DNA from: Cloeon dipterum
Taxonomy: Eukaryota > Arthropoda > Insecta > Ephemeroptera > Baetidae
Direction: 5' to 3'
NCBI RefSeq assembly: GCF_949628265.1
Contig: NC_088786.1
Span: 34,989,681-35,053,680 of the forward strand
Length of the DNA: 64,000 bases
Made by a program: the position numbers and the translations under genes. Below the pieces are notes generated by a model. The model searched no databases. It was not told the origin of the DNA and saw only the letters and a program-made list of their open reading frames with translations. How positions within the stretch are numbered: the stretch's first letter is position 1; each line of letters starts with the position of its first letter. This document shows, in pieces, positions 35,501 through 48,258 of the stretch.

Positions 35501-36732
35501 ATTTATTCAGTTTTCAGCCCAAAAAGTAATTAAAATTAATTTTCCCTCCTCTTCTATCCTAAATCCCAATGTTAAATCAATACCAGCAGTTTACTCACCT
35601 CTTATTTTTAACAGCCCTTAAATTTCAATCATTTCGCACTGGAAAAGACAAAAAAGGTTTGAAATCCAGAACTAGAAGATGGAAAGTACGATTTTCATTA
35701 ATATATCCTGTTTATTCAATGATGACTTTCACCTGAAAAATTGGGTTGCTGTCTTTCTGCTGTGCATGGCACGTGCCGAAAGAACCTAATCGTGGTTCAG
35801 CCCAAAAATACTATATATTGATAAAGAAAAATGGTCAAAATAAGGTTAAGAGAGGACGTATAATATTTATAGAAAAATATGAGTAAATAATTTCTTTACG
35901 AGTCTTTGTCTTGAGATAGGCATAAATAACGACGCTCACCTGAGATTAAATATGAGATCACCGTCCGGCAATAAAAGTCTAAAAGTCGTCATCATTTATT
36001 TCAACTGCTGATGTTCACTCCAAACAGCATGTAATTTGGTGCATATCATTAAAATTTATTCCCTGTAATTACAGAGACGGTGCGCACATTCACGCTGACA
36101 GAGATAGACATTTCAATACCCGGATGTTACACGTTAACCTGTTGTTTGTGGCGTTGCATTTTAAATGCACGTGTGTATGTCTGTCTCTGTTCTCTGTGTG
36201 TTGTGTATGCGCAGGAATTAACGCTCTCGCTCGGCTGTTGAAGCGCGCTATGGTTTTCTAACAACTCGGCGCGACCATTTAACCGCGTGTAAACTATTAA
36301 TTAGCGTCTCGCTACAGACTTTCACGACAACTCGCGGCTATTAGCATCTTTACATCGGTACTAATTTTCGAATGAAACGCCGTTTGCTCAACGCAAAGTT
36401 CACAAAACTTTGACGATGCTCGCTATTATACAAATTAACCCTCTAAAAGAAGTTTGCTGAAAGGACGAATTTATTTAATTTGATAAATAATTAAACTGCG
36501 GGGAACCTATAAAATTGAGTGATTTAGTTTTGTAACAAGGAGGTTTTATTCACAATCGGTTTGAATAAATCCATATTCGAAATTTCACCATCTATAGTTA
36601 CAGCGTCTCCCGTAGTTAGGTTTTTAGAGTCGCTTAGCTAAAACCACCTTTTATGCCATCCCTGTTATTGTGCAGCCATTAAAAGATCCCCATAATATCA
36701 AAGAGATTGTTAGCAATTTCTTTTTTTAACAC
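35501..36732. other. Non-coding stretch
   Basis: AT-rich, with no open frame of interest. GT-rich words occur near 36.17-36.20 kb. Nothing recognised. Confidence 0.5.
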
Positions 36733-36872
36733 TTAGGCCACAACTACCTTCAAATGACCCTCCCTAAATACGAAACCCTGATTCCATACTCCTCCCCTTC
36801 CCGCCATTTTTAGGGTGTCTACTTTTTTGGTGATATTCCCACTATAGTCACAGTTGAAACTCACTCTTTTCC
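36733..36872 (+). repeat. Short repeat, inverted partner of 40147-40283
   Basis: About 140 bp running from GGCCACAACTACCTTC through CATACTCCTCCCCTTCCCGCC to GTTGAAACTC. It matches the complement of 40147-40283 at perhaps three quarters of positions. The outer flanks do not align. Confidence 0.65.
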
Positions 36873-37567
36873 GTAGAAATAGAATTATATAACCTCTGCT
36901 AAACACATCCCGTGGGCTATGAGCTCAACGCCGGGTAATAAAAACACTGTCAAGCAGTTTGAACTCAATTTCTGCAAAATTTTGCAAAATTGAGGTCCAC
37001 CTAAAATCATCTCTACACTACTAATTTAACTTGAGCACCTAACTTTCTAATTTTAATTATTTAATTACTTAGTTTTAATCAATAAGTAACCGCGCATGTA
37101 TTAGATTAAGGCTATATATCAACACGATATCTATTTTGCATGGAAAAGCCATGTCATAACGAAGAGACCTTGTTCTTGACATGGTTGAACCATGATGTAC
37201 AGTTGACATAAGTTTCAAACTCAAACCTGACATGGGTGTACCATATTTCATACTCTATAACATACCTGGCACGTGTCATAAGAATATTTAGGTCATAAAA
37301 TGATATGGAACATCCGGGTCAATCTCGTTATGACATATGGATGTCCCCTTTTCACAATGTATACGTGTATATACAATCCAACCGCTTGCGTTGTTGGTGG
37401 AGGAATCCTTGGATTCAGATGACCTACAGGATGAACTTCACCTCATTTGCACCAATTGACGACGCAAAAGATCCAAGCGGCGGAAGTGTATGCCCTGAAG
37501 CTGGAGCGGAAACGGTGTTGCTGCTGCTGCTAGTTTAGTTGATGGGAATTTTGACAAATTTTCAGCA

Positions 37568-37830
37568 GAGCTTGTGATTGACCTAGATTGATAGTTTTGC
37601 CAGCAGTGCAGACAGCAACATTATTGATCACTGCTGCCCTGACAGCTATTAAAAATGAAAATTATGAATTTTAGAAAAGTGAAAAATTGTACATCTGGCT
37701 CCTGTTGAAAACGATTGTAAATCTTCGCCCTGTGAAAATTGATGATTTAATTCCTTTATAATATAAAGAGGCAAGATAGTAAAAATGGACAGCAGTTATA
37801 CAGCAAAAAGTATTTACAAAGAGGAAAGAG
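37568..37830 (+). repeat. Direct repeat, left copy
   Basis: Runs from CTTGTGATTGACCTA through GCCAG(C)AGTGCAGACAGCAAC, ACATCTGGCTCCTG and CTTCGCCCTGTGAAAATTG to GAGGCAAGATAGTAAAAATGG. It is repeated in the same orientation at 38864-39125. The two copies enclose the tandem-unit repeat 37836-38851. Confidence 0.8.
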
Positions 37831-37835
37831 TAAAT

Positions 37836-38851
37836 CTAAATGACAGGAAATAGATGTTTCTTTGTCCATTCGAAAGAAGAAAGTCTAGCCAATAGCTAAA
37901 ATCTGTAAGAAATGAACGGAAGCTTGACACTGATCGTTATAAATGAGAATTTTGGTAAGAGGATAGAAGGAGTATACCTGATATGAGTTTCCTATGCCCT
38001 GGGGATTTTTGTATGGGTGTAAACATGAAGGCAAAGAATTGGAAGTTTATGTTATTGTAGTGAATGACTTGGAAAAGGGAGAAAATATCGTGCAATCCCT
38101 CATTGCCAGGGCGTGGAGTGCAATATGCATGACTATTGGAGAAAGGTTCACTTTTATAAAGTGACCAATCAGGGTAACAGATATTATAAAGACCATGCAC
38201 CCTATTGATGAAAAGTTCCACCAATGGGATCTCTAGCAAAATTAGTGGCAAGTTCCATAAATCTAGGACAACGCCCAGAACGACGAGCACAGCGGATAAC
38301 TTCTATATAGTTTTCTTGCTTGCCAAAGGTTCCATTGTCAGTGAGACACACAGGGGGGGGGGGGGGACAACGCAGGTATAACAGGTGCAACCACAAAAGG
38401 ACCTAGTTCCAGTACAAGTAAAGTTTTTTGTCATTGAGATACAACGTTTTTTCAACGCTTGTCAAAGCTAAATGACAGGAAATGGCTGTTTCTTTGTCCA
38501 TTCGAAAGAAGAAAGTCAAGCCAATAGCTAAAATCTGTAAGAAATGAACGGAAGCTTGGAACTCACCATTATAAATGAGAATTTTTGTAAAAAGATAGGA
38601 GGAGTGTATACCTGGGATGAGTTTCCTATATGCCCTGGGGATTTTTGTATGGGTGTAAACACAAAACATAAAGGCAAAGAATTATGGACGTTTGTGATAT
38701 TGTAGTGAATGGTTATAGCCAATCAGGGAGAAAATGAAACAAAATCCATGCACCCCGCATTGATTGAGGGCGTGGCTAGTCCATATAGAAAGCCACCCTG
38801 AGCAAGGCAGCTATAAATAACTATTTCAAGCTAGAGAACTTTAAAAAGAAA
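37836..38851. repeat. Tandem-unit dispersed repeat, copy 2
   Basis: Matches 12640-13567 in the same orientation. It contains two units of about 640 bp, each beginning near CTAAATGACAGGAAATG, and a 14-base G run at 38353-38366. It shares the tail CACCCTGAGCAAGGCAGCTA with the first copy. Both copies, and the partial one at 7.44 kb, belong to one family whose termini and class I cannot define. Confidence 0.8.
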
Positions 38852-38863
38852 GGAGAATTTTCA

Positions 38864-39125
38864 GAAGTGCTTGTGATTGACCTATATAGATTGATGTTTT
38901 GCCAGCTGTGCAGACAGCAACATTTATCACTGACAGCTATTAAAAATGAAAATTAATGAATTTTAGAAAAGTGAAAAATTGTACATCTGGCTCCTGCTGA
39001 AAACGATTTTAAATCTTCGCCCTGTGAAAATTGATGATTTAATTCCTTTATAATATAAAGAGGCAAGATAGTAAAAATGGACAGTAGCGGCACAGTAAAA
39101 AAGGAACAAAGAGGGAAGAGTAAAA
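38864..39125 (+). repeat. Direct repeat, right copy
   Basis: Second copy of 37568-37830, with scattered substitutions and small indels. Downstream sequence (39130-40146) shows no gene. Confidence 0.8.
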
Positions 39126-39129
39126 AGGA

Positions 39130-40146
39130 AATAAAAGAGAGACAAAGTAGAGCTCCTCCTGGAAGGAACCCTTTCTTTCAGTACAAAAATGTCCGCGGAG
39201 ATTTTTTAGTTTAATTCAACGCACAACTCAGGTGCTGGCATACCGCAAACATGGACTTAAACACGCACAAAACAGAGAAACAGGAATGTAATTTGTAAAT
39301 ATATATTAATGAATAAACATTATTTGCCTTATCTTTCGCGGTGCATGGAGAATTTTTTATCTTATGATTTTTACCTAATTATGTTAATATAATTATAACT
39401 TCACTTTTGTTTCAAATTTTGATGGATTTCCCTATTCTTGTATACCATTGAATTAGGAAGGACGGTAGATTAAGAATGGCAGTTTCCACGCAATGCCCGC
39501 ATGGTGCGGTGGCTTCGGCTTGAGCGAAAAGGGTTCTACAGTGAAAGACACTGCGGGGGTAATAAATAACAACACGTTCATTACAGCATTAGAGCTGCTA
39601 AGTCATGTTCAAAGCATTATCGCCTGCCGAGGCCAGCCGCGTATTGTGATCACCCTGTATGAGGTCTGCTCCATCACTTTTATAACACGTCTGCTGCTTT
39701 CTGCTCACTACTTTTTCACAATCGGCTCGGAAAACCGCACCAATTAATGAGGTGGTCGGCGGCCGGCGAGAGTCTCAAAGAGCCAGCTCGCAGCAGCTGT
39801 TGATCCGCGTTCTCTATACTTTATATATAAAGGGGGGAATGAAAGGGGCTTACTATGTTTATTTACGTCAAGTTGTGTGAAAATGCGCTCTCCTGCCGTG
39901 ACTGACACATATTCAAATTTGACCTGAAGGGTGTCCGTCTGCGAAAACTTGATCTCCACCGCTGGGATGCCAACATTATTTAATTTGTGCGTACAGCTTC
40001 AATCTTTCTCTTTGCCAGCTGCAGAGAATTAAATAGGATTCCTAAAACCATTTCGGTCGTGAAGATTTTGTCAGAGAGGAAAGGCTTCCTCGGTGTGTAG
40101 CGAGCTGTTTATTTTTAAATAATTCTCATAATTCTATTTCTAATGA
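39130..40146. other. Non-coding stretch
   Basis: AT-rich then mixed sequence. Frames at 39493-39747 and 39744-39959 lack domains. Nothing recognised. Confidence 0.45.
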
Positions 40147-40283
40147 AAGGAGAGAGTTTCAGTTGTGGCCAGTGGCAATCGCAACAAAAGAGTCAACACC
40201 CTATATATGGCGGGAAGGGGAGGAGTATGCCATCAGGGTATTGTGTTTAGGGAGGGTCTTTTGAAGGTAGTTGTGGCCTTCTC
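40147..40283 (-). repeat. Short repeat, inverted partner of 36733-36872
   Basis: Reads as the complement of the 36.7-kb copy, including GGCGGGAAGGGGAGGAGTATG and GAAGGTAGTTGTGGCC. It could be a dispersed short element, or one of two ends of a 3.55-kb element. Confidence 0.65.
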
Positions 40284-40679
40284 AAGCGGTCAAAGCCACA
40301 ACCAACTGTGACAAGTGTGTAAGAAAGACGAACTTCCAACGCAACACCCTCATCCGAGGGTGTTTACCCTGCGTGCACAAATTTAGGCTGCGAAGCAAAA
40401 GGTGGCGCACTGCTTCACATTTTAAAAATTAGCTTGCTGGTCAGATTTTCCCTTCACAGCTGACCGCTTTTGTGTGCTTTGACAATAATAATGTATTAAC
40501 TGGCACGATGCTGGGGGTGCGTGAAAAATCACAAGTTAGCCGCTCTTGGATACTTGTCCACAAAAATCGAAAATCATAAGCGCTGGAAAAGCGCTCACCA
40601 GTTCTTTATTAAAATCGATTTTAAGAAGGTATAGCAATCATATGAAACGATAATTGAGTGTACGTTTATTTATATTTCT

Positions 40680-41095
40680 TTTTCGTAGGAAAAGGTTTTG
40701 TCCAGACTCACAAAATTTTGTATAATAATAGTCCTCAATATTTGCGCAATCTTGTAACAACAATGCATGATGTCGATTTTTTGGGTAGGTCACGGGCGCA
40801 TCGAATGCGACTTCGGGCCCCCTTTGTCAGTGTAACAGTGCCTGAGCAGTGCTTCCAAGTCATTTGTTATCGCCTGTGGAACAACCTGTCGCCGAATCTG
40901 TGTATGAATGGGAACTCAAGTGCATTCAAACAAAAACTGAGCCAAACATTTCTTGCCAAATACTGATATGATAGACTGATTTTACTATTCCCTCTGTTAT
41001 CAAATACAAAAAAATGCTTTGTTATATTTTTGTTAAGTTCTGGATGTGGATGTATGGGGCACAGTTGCCCTGCTGATCCGTAATAAACCAAAATT
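40680..41095 (+). pseudogene. Non-LTR retrotransposon 3' end, 5'-truncated
   Basis: The plus-strand frame ending at 40966 encodes a tail of a type common at the end of CR1/Jockey-like reverse-transcriptase proteins: HKILYNNSPQYLRNLV, then RMRLRAPFVSV, then CYRLWNNLSPNL and SSAFKQKLSQTFL. The stop is followed by a short 3' UTR with GGGCACAGTTGCCCTGC and an AATAAA near 41082, then A-rich sequence. Everything upstream of the tail is missing, as in a typical 5'-truncated insertion. The exact 5' junction, taken near 40680, is a guess. Confidence 0.6.
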
Positions 41096-41099
41096 TGAA

Positions 41100-43585
41100 T
41101 CTATATCAAAATATAGTTTTTCACGATTCTACGATGATTGGATTAACGTATTTTGTTTTTCAGCACGTCAAAAGAAACCTTTTTAAGTGAAGAATGAACG
41201 CTAGCAGGATTGAGTCTAATATCGCAGCGAAAGTGCCTTAAAATGAAATTTATTACTAAAGTTTCGAACACTAATAATTAGGGCTTAAACAACTGGTGTA
41301 TCCGTATTTTGTTCCCAAGTTATTTTTATTCAATTAAATTATAGAAACGTACTAATACTTAAGCCAGGCATGTACAAGAAATTAATAACATATTGAGCGG
41401 CAAGAAATACGGAACGTCTATTAAAAAATAAATTCTGGCTCCATTCAAAAATATGTTTTCAATAGCCAACAATTACATATGGTATCAAATTTCCAATACG
41501 TTGGACATGGATAAATAAAAATAGTGAGAAAGAACACGCTGAATAACAAGCATTGTAAAATGTGCTTGGCAAAGCTGCTTTTCGCAGCACGTTGATGCCG
41601 CGGCGGCGGCGGTCCCCTGGCTTTTCTGTAAAGCGGCGAGGCGTGTGATGTTTGAAGCTGTCTCCTCCATGATGCCCCGCTGTCACTGCTCTGTCGTTTC
41701 TACTTTACTGATGACACAGGCGGAATAATCTTCTTTATTTCGACAGCCCTTTTAGAAATCTTACACGCCCGTTCTGTGAACTGCGGCGGTGCGACAGCAA
41801 GCGCTGCTGATGTGAGTGAGATAATCTCGCCGCACAATCGCATTTCCAATCCAAGACGTGGCGAAAACGAACTCAAAACGGAATCAACCCCGTCAACGAA
41901 AGGGGAAAATTTGAAGATTCAGCTGGAATTCTCTAAATTCGATAGGTGCATGGGGGAAATTTTGGTGGCAAAAAAATCTCTCTCATTTACATATCCGTTG
42001 TGTCAAAATAGTGCCGGCTTAAAAGCTGTTTTGACTTGTCAAATATTAAGCATCTAATCCTTTTATTTAGTAGCAGCTCCCCGGGGGCCGTTGGATTGCG
42101 GCGAAAATTAAACTGGCCGCCGAGCCAGTAAGTGCATTTATTTCACGGGCTGAAATAAGCCCTTGAGACGGGTGCTACTGGAAGAAGAGACAAAAAAAAG
42201 TAAATTATTACAAGGCCCATGCACCAGGGGTGACGAGCGTGAGCAAACAAAAAATCTTATTAGTGACAACCATGACCAACAGGGCTCTTGTAATATCATT
42301 CTGCTCGGCTACGTCCACGAAATAAATTTACACCCTTGTTTTTGTCGCTCACTCGCCGCGTGTGTGTGCGTAAAAAAGGGATGGATTTGATGCTTTAGGA
42401 AGTTTATATAGGACCTCCGCGGCTAAATTGAGTGCAGCCGTGAGTGCAAGACAAATAATATTTAATGATGGTTTTAAAATACAATAGCAGCCGGTTTTGA
42501 AATTTCTGTTGCCAAGTTGTTGAAGGGGAAAGAGTTTTTTAGGGTTGGGAAGTTTTGTCGTTGCTCAAAATTAAGAAGAAACTTTGCTTCTCATTTTTCT
42601 GAACCATATGTAGATCGTGACTTTTTTCGCGGGAAAACCTTCTCGAGCAACCCAAACCAATAAGACAAGTATAAAATTGAAAACTGTATAGGAAAACTGT
42701 TATGGAAAATGCCAATGGAAGTATAGACCTATAAAAGACGATTGATTGATTTCCATACTATTAGGTAAATTAATAATAATATTTGGAAGGTAAATAAGTC
42801 GGGAAATATAAAAGTAAAATAATAACACGCTCTCGTACCATACAGTAGCTTATACATATATATATTTCGGCCTTGCTTTACTTTCTATACCACCTAAAAA
42901 TAATTCATTGTCACAGTATGTATTGTTAGTTTCTAATAATTTTGAGTCAGCAATTGTTGGTCACGTACCGTCCAACCACCTATATTCACATATGTATTTC
43001 AGAATGACAACTAAAAATAGAAACCATCAACAACAGGTTTGTATAACAATGCGTGGGACAAAAACAGCATTTTATGTCCTCTATGCGCGCACCTGTGCAG
43101 CTATCGTGATTTTGCAGGGTTTATTTCCATTGCACCTTCGGTATATTGTGAGCTGTTTATTTGTCAGTGGTATTTCATCAGAATTGCCCTGTTCAATTAT
43201 AGTTTCGACTGTTGGTTGCAGCTCCTCTCGTTCCGTCTGCGGGAAGGCTCTAGGAAAAATAAAATATAATTACATTTCCAAGCATTTTAGCACAAGAATA
43301 AACCAAAATGGACTTCAATTTAAATGCCAGTACCCTGACAAGTGGAGTATTAATGCAGCGCATCTTTGTAATTTCCCCCAAACTATATGTTTTCATGTGC
43401 TCCTCCCTGCACTCGAAGAATGAGGAGGAGGCAGTTGTACGCGAGCCGCCAAGTGAAATGCAGACGTTATTTTAATAAACCCCGAGTGCCAACAAATTGG
43501 AGTAGTTTGTATTTTTCCCTAGATCTCTCTTTTGTAGCTATAATTGCAAGTTAGACTTAGGATTTAAAATTTACGTAAAGCTCCT
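41100..43585. other. Non-coding stretch
   Basis: Mixed AT-rich and CG-rich patches. The frame 42908-43423 (171 codons, non-ATG start) is long for this DNA but encodes no recognisable domain, and I do not call it. Other frames here are short. No RNA gene was seen. Confidence 0.4.
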
Positions 43586-43589
43586 CTTT

Positions 43590-43835
43590 TGGCGCTGCCC
43601 TTCAGGCAGTGTTGGAGGACCGAGGACACAACCATCCTCCCCAGTGCGAAGGACTTGGTTAGTGTCCGGATTGCGTCGTCGAGACCCGACGAACCCAAGC
43701 TTAAGTTAGTGAACTCGCTGCCGCCCCACGGGAGTGCGGCACGCGGTCCAAAAAGGCCAAATCCGGCAAGCACCAAGAGTGCTAACCGGCGTAGCGCACC
43801 TAACACAAGTCCCGAACCCTAGACCGGGCCGTGCG
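43590..43835. repeat. GC-rich segment, possible retroelement fragment
   Basis: A sharply GC-rich island (GCGCTGCCCTTCAGGCAGTG to CGAACCCTAGACCGGGCCG) set in AT-rich DNA and open on both strands. It has the look of the 3' region of a mobile element and directly precedes the duplicated GC-rich repeats. I cannot assign a family. Confidence 0.3.
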
Positions 43836-43899
43836 TTACATTAATTGGGAATTGAACCCTCACCGCAGAAAAGCCTTTGTATGGACCCTACTTATATAA

Positions 43900-45260
43900 T
43901 ACCCATCGACAAGGGGGGGGGCGGAGTTGAGGGGCGGGGGGGGGGTCCGGGCCCGAGAGGTTTTTTGCCGCCGTCCCATAGGGGCCCGCCCCTTCGATGC
44001 GAGCGGCCTCTCTATGCTCCCGTGTAAAAAAATCGCCAAAACGGGGCCGATCGGGCCGAAACCCGGATGGCCGACAGAGGGTCACTAAACTTCCAAACGC
44101 GGAAACAACGGAGAAACCCGAGATTTCTGCCATAGGCGAATTTAAAAAAAAATAAAACCAAAAGAGGCATTTTCGAGGGTCTTTCCGGGGCAGCGGGGGG
44201 TGCGAGGGGGATGGGGGGTTGAAACTGGCGACATCGGCTGCAGAATTTGACCCCGGATTTAACGAACACCGGTTTTGGCCCGCAACTCCCATAGGAGCCG
44301 AGATATAAAATTCCAAAGTCCGAAAAACGTGGTTTGGACAATAAATTTTTTTTTGAGGAGCCCCCGCAAAGTCCCAATACGTCCGACGGCCCGCCGCGAC
44401 CTCTCATTCGAAAGAAGCTGCAATTAGCTTCATTTTGATGTGCGAGTTTGTCATCCTGCTTGAACCGCGCGGAAGGTGGAAGGGCCGAAAGGGTCAAAAA
44501 CAGGCAAAAGTCGAAACTCCCATAAGGTTAACACGGCCCGAGACATGGAAAGCTAAAAATCCAAAACCCCATCAAAAATCAATTTTGCCCATCCTAAGAC
44601 CTCCCAGCGGGTTTTAGGCCTGTGCGACCTCCTCAGGGTCAACGGTGACCCTTCAAAGGTACAAAACGCGATTTTTCGATATTCGCGGCGCCCCCGCGGA
44701 GTCCCTATGAGCCCCAGCGCCACCAAACTCGAGATTCGAACAGGCGACGAGTAGACAAAGCCAGCGGTGTGCGGAAAAGATTTTTCCGCCCCATAGCGAA
44801 AAAGTTATTAACCGGGCAAATTTGCCCATTTGCTTCCTGAGTACCTTTCGGCAGGCATATATATTATATATATTTTTGGTTCATACCATGCTTGCTGTTT
44901 GCTGTGTTACGTTCAGAAAATAGATTTTTGTCTAGAATTCTGTAAATTCTTACATAGGCTGCTGTTCCTTGAAAAATTCTTAAAAGTGCGAGTAAATTTA
45001 AATTTATTATGGTGATAATTTAAAGGGAAGTTCTAAGTTCCTAAATTATTTGATATTTCCAGAATAATTGGTAAAAATCGTTGAAATGTTTTTTTTATAT
45101 AAGTACAAACAGTTAAAACTGAAGACAATCAAATAAATTAAGATTTTGAACATACTGCGGATGCCTCGCCTCCTTACACTATACTTTGTCCAGCGAGTTG
45201 CTCCATGCCGGCAAGCGACGCCTCGGCTGCCGGGACCTCCGATACATAGAGGCGGTGTTC
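43900..45260. repeat. GC-rich long repeat, unit 1
   Basis: Diverged relative of 45460-46455. Shared landmarks, in order, are AAAAAATCGCC, CCATAGG(C/G) followed by AATTTAAAAAAAAA, GCGAACACCGGTT or AACGAACACCGGTT, GAGATAT, AAAAATCGTTGAAA, ATATAAGTAC, ACATACTGCGGATGCCTC and CTTTGTCCAGCGAGTT. G-runs occur at 43911-43943. No functional frame was recognised. Confidence 0.65.
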
Positions 45261-45459
45261 AACGTTCGAGCCATATATAGAAAAGGCATCTGTTCATCCT
45301 TTGTGTAGTACTCGTAGTATTTAATCCATAATTAAGACTGAAAAGATTACATAATAAAGAATCACAAAGGAATGTCATTATTGAAACAATTAATTTACGC
45401 ATTAAAATGCGAGTCGAGAATACAAATTTTCACCTACATAGAATATGGCAGGCGTGGAC

Positions 45460-46455
45460 CTTAGTTGGAGCGCCGAAGGCGCGACCTACCGCCAAAGTTG
45501 CGCCTCCGGCCGAAACCCGGCGAGGCCCAAGAGTTAAGCCCGCAAGCCCCTAGGAGCCTCGCGGCGCCCCCGCGACCGAGCCGCTTCCCAATATGCTCGC
45601 GGGTTAAAAAATCGCCGAATCGGCGCCGATCGGCGCACAACTCGAAACACCGACGGCCGGCGCCGCCAGAACGAGGATCCGCAGGTCGAAACCACCGCAG
45701 CCGCCATAGGGCAATTTAAAAAAAAATATAAACTTTTGACTGTTTTTTAGGGGTTCTTCGCCCCCACGGGGGTTGCAGGGGGTGCTGGGGGGCGGAGAAC
45801 GGTTGAATCCAACGCACAATTTTGCGACGAGTTCAGCGAACACCGGTTACGCCATCTAGCACGAACGGGGCCGGAGATATGAATTTTTAAAGGCAAAACA
45901 TCGCGCGCCATGACAATCCAAAATGGTGGTTTTTTGGGACTGGCGGGGGCTGTATGGCACCGATCGCGGATTTTTCGGCGTCAAAAATTCAGCCTCAACG
46001 CCTCCGGTCTGCTGACACCGAGTTTTTCAAAATTTAACCATTTTTGAGTCCGCGGCGCCATTTTTGCCAAAAAAGTCAAATTTTCAAAAATTTTTTAACC
46101 ACGACCCGAGGTTTTCCCGGATATGCTCCATTTGAGCTAGGTATCGAGCATAGATCGTTTTGTTCGAGTTTTATCAAAATTGTACTCTCGGTTTGATTTT
46201 TCAGGTAGTTCGAGAATAAAAATATTAACTATCACAGATATTTCCCAGAATTGTGAAAAATCGTTGAAAAGTTTTTTGATATAAGTACGAACAGTTAAAA
46301 CTCAAGACTATTAAAAAAATTAAGATTTTTAACATACTGCGGATGCCTCCGCCTCCTTTCACTACTTTGTCCAGCGAGTTTGTGGCTCCCAGCTCCCAGC
46401 CAGCAATCGCCGGCAATCGACGCCTCGCCCGCCGAGACCTTCGATACATGAGGGT
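45460..46455. repeat. GC-rich long repeat, unit 2
   Basis: Second unit of the family at 43900-45260, in the same orientation and somewhat shorter. It ends with the same CTTTGTCCAGCGAGTT...GACGCCTCG...GATACAT block. Units lie in tandem with about 200 bp between them. Confidence 0.65.
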
Positions 46456-46808
46456 GCGTCTCCCCTGTGTATACTTCTTATTGGTTCAAAAAATGTCTGC
46501 CTCTTTGTAGTTTTATCACAGTAGAAGGTGGGATGCCAGTACAGGAGAACAAGATTCTTTAGGGTAGTTCAAGTATTTGGAAATTGTCAACATTATCACA
46601 CAAATCGTGGAAAGACGTAGCAATCAAACATCCGAATTTTTATAAAATTCTTTTAAAGACGTCGATTTAATTATAAAGACGTTTCAGCCAAATGATAACT
46701 TCAGGGGTTAGTCAATACAATATCACACATTCATACTTATCAATACACAAAAAGGGCGTTCGACATGAACGTTGGACTTCATTCAGAGTCTTGCACTTTA
46801 ACGTTTCC

Positions 46809-46940
46809 CGTCTACCCGAGCTACTTTTTACAATGAACCATGAGCAACTTTCCCTGCCCTGAAAAAGTTGTGGGTCAAAAGTAAGCTCATATTTTGCGAC
46901 CTTTTCCCAGAAATCGATTTTTCAGGGTGATAGACCCCTC
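46809..46940 (+). repeat. 125-bp direct repeat, left copy
   Basis: Contains GAGCAACTTTCCCTGCCCTG, AAAGTTGTGGGTCAAAAGTA and CCCAGAAATCGATTTTTCAG, ending GGTGATAGACCCCT. It is repeated almost unchanged at 48259-48384. The 1.3 kb between them is AT-rich, without a recognised gene; the frame at 47110-47451 is AT-driven. Confidence 0.85.
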
Positions 46941-48258
46941 CCAGCAAGCAAAGCCTCGCCAGGGTGTTATAATATTGTTAACATAGTGGCGACTCCATTG
47001 TCCCAGCATTGACGGCACTACCCCCCCCCCTTGACTTAAACGCTATAGGGCAAAGATCTGACTAGCCTGGATATATCCTGCGCTTGCGCGCGAGGAGACA
47101 ACATCTTAAATGCCAGATTCTTACGTCGTCGGGCTGACCCGTGATTGCGCGAAAAAGTTAATCAGTTTCTGTATGAACATGGTGCATAACAATATTTCAA
47201 CGATCGTCAACGCAGGCGTGACATTGCTCAGTGTGGTATATAAATTTCATCAGAATTCAATCAGCATTCCTGTTTCTATTGAATATTTATGCCACAAATT
47301 TGTTATAAAATTAATTAAAAAATTATATGGATCTCAGTTTTTTGGTATCGATTTTATTATATTGTTTCATCAAAAAATTCAAATTAAATCCACTAATGAA
47401 TTATTCAGCACCGAGATAAAATCATTATGCAATCTCTATATATTGATATAATCAATATACAGATTGATTTACATTTTTTTTTTAGAATTTTATTTATTTG
47501 AAAAAAACATTACAAGTCCAGCCAATTCAAGACGAATTGACGGCTGGTGCTCGTTCAGCTGCTGCATCGCAGCAGCTATTTAGCAAAAATCAAAGTGCAA
47601 CAACATTTTTGTATTTACAAAGTAGTGTGTTAAAAACAATAGTAATTAGATATTTTATTATTAATCTAAGGCAAACACCTAGTATGCAATTTGCATTGCA
47701 GTTGTGTGTCACAGATGTGCCTACCATTACATGTAAACTTTGGAATACATGATATATATATGTTTCACAAGTCTCGCGACAAAATTTGCATTTACAATTA
47801 TTTTGCCTAATTAGTCGACTATTTTTAGACTGTTTCTAAGAGCAAATTAGTCGGTTTTAGACGGTTTTTGTCAATTTAGACGGTTTTATTTTTCATTGTT
47901 TCCTTCCTGTTTTATTAAATATATTTCACACAAATTCATGTTTAACTTCACGTATTATATCGTATTGCTCAGAGCCAATTTACAGATGAATTTAGTTTAA
48001 CAATTAATTGAAAAGGATAATCACTGCGGTATAGATGAGTTTTACGTTCAATCGAGCAGTGTGTCATTAGAAAATAATGGTCGATTTGGACGGATCTTAA
48101 GACATTGAAAACTTGCAGTGATTTAATTTTGTTATAGGAAATGGAGATATTCCATACTTTGAGCCCCGGCAGATATGGTTATTATAGAAAAATTGAATTC
48201 CTAGAATCAAAGTCGGACTGCAGCTTTGGATTGCGTCGAGAAATCTCCTGAAAATTGC

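Noticed and set aside
37180-37194. Perfect 15-base palindrome CATGGTTGAACCATG
   Set aside because: Short palindromes are common at this length scale, and no nearby feature gives it meaning.
42908-43423. 171-codon plus-strand frame
   Set aside because: It has a non-ATG start, no domain, and a composition like the surrounding non-coding DNA; I could not support a gene.
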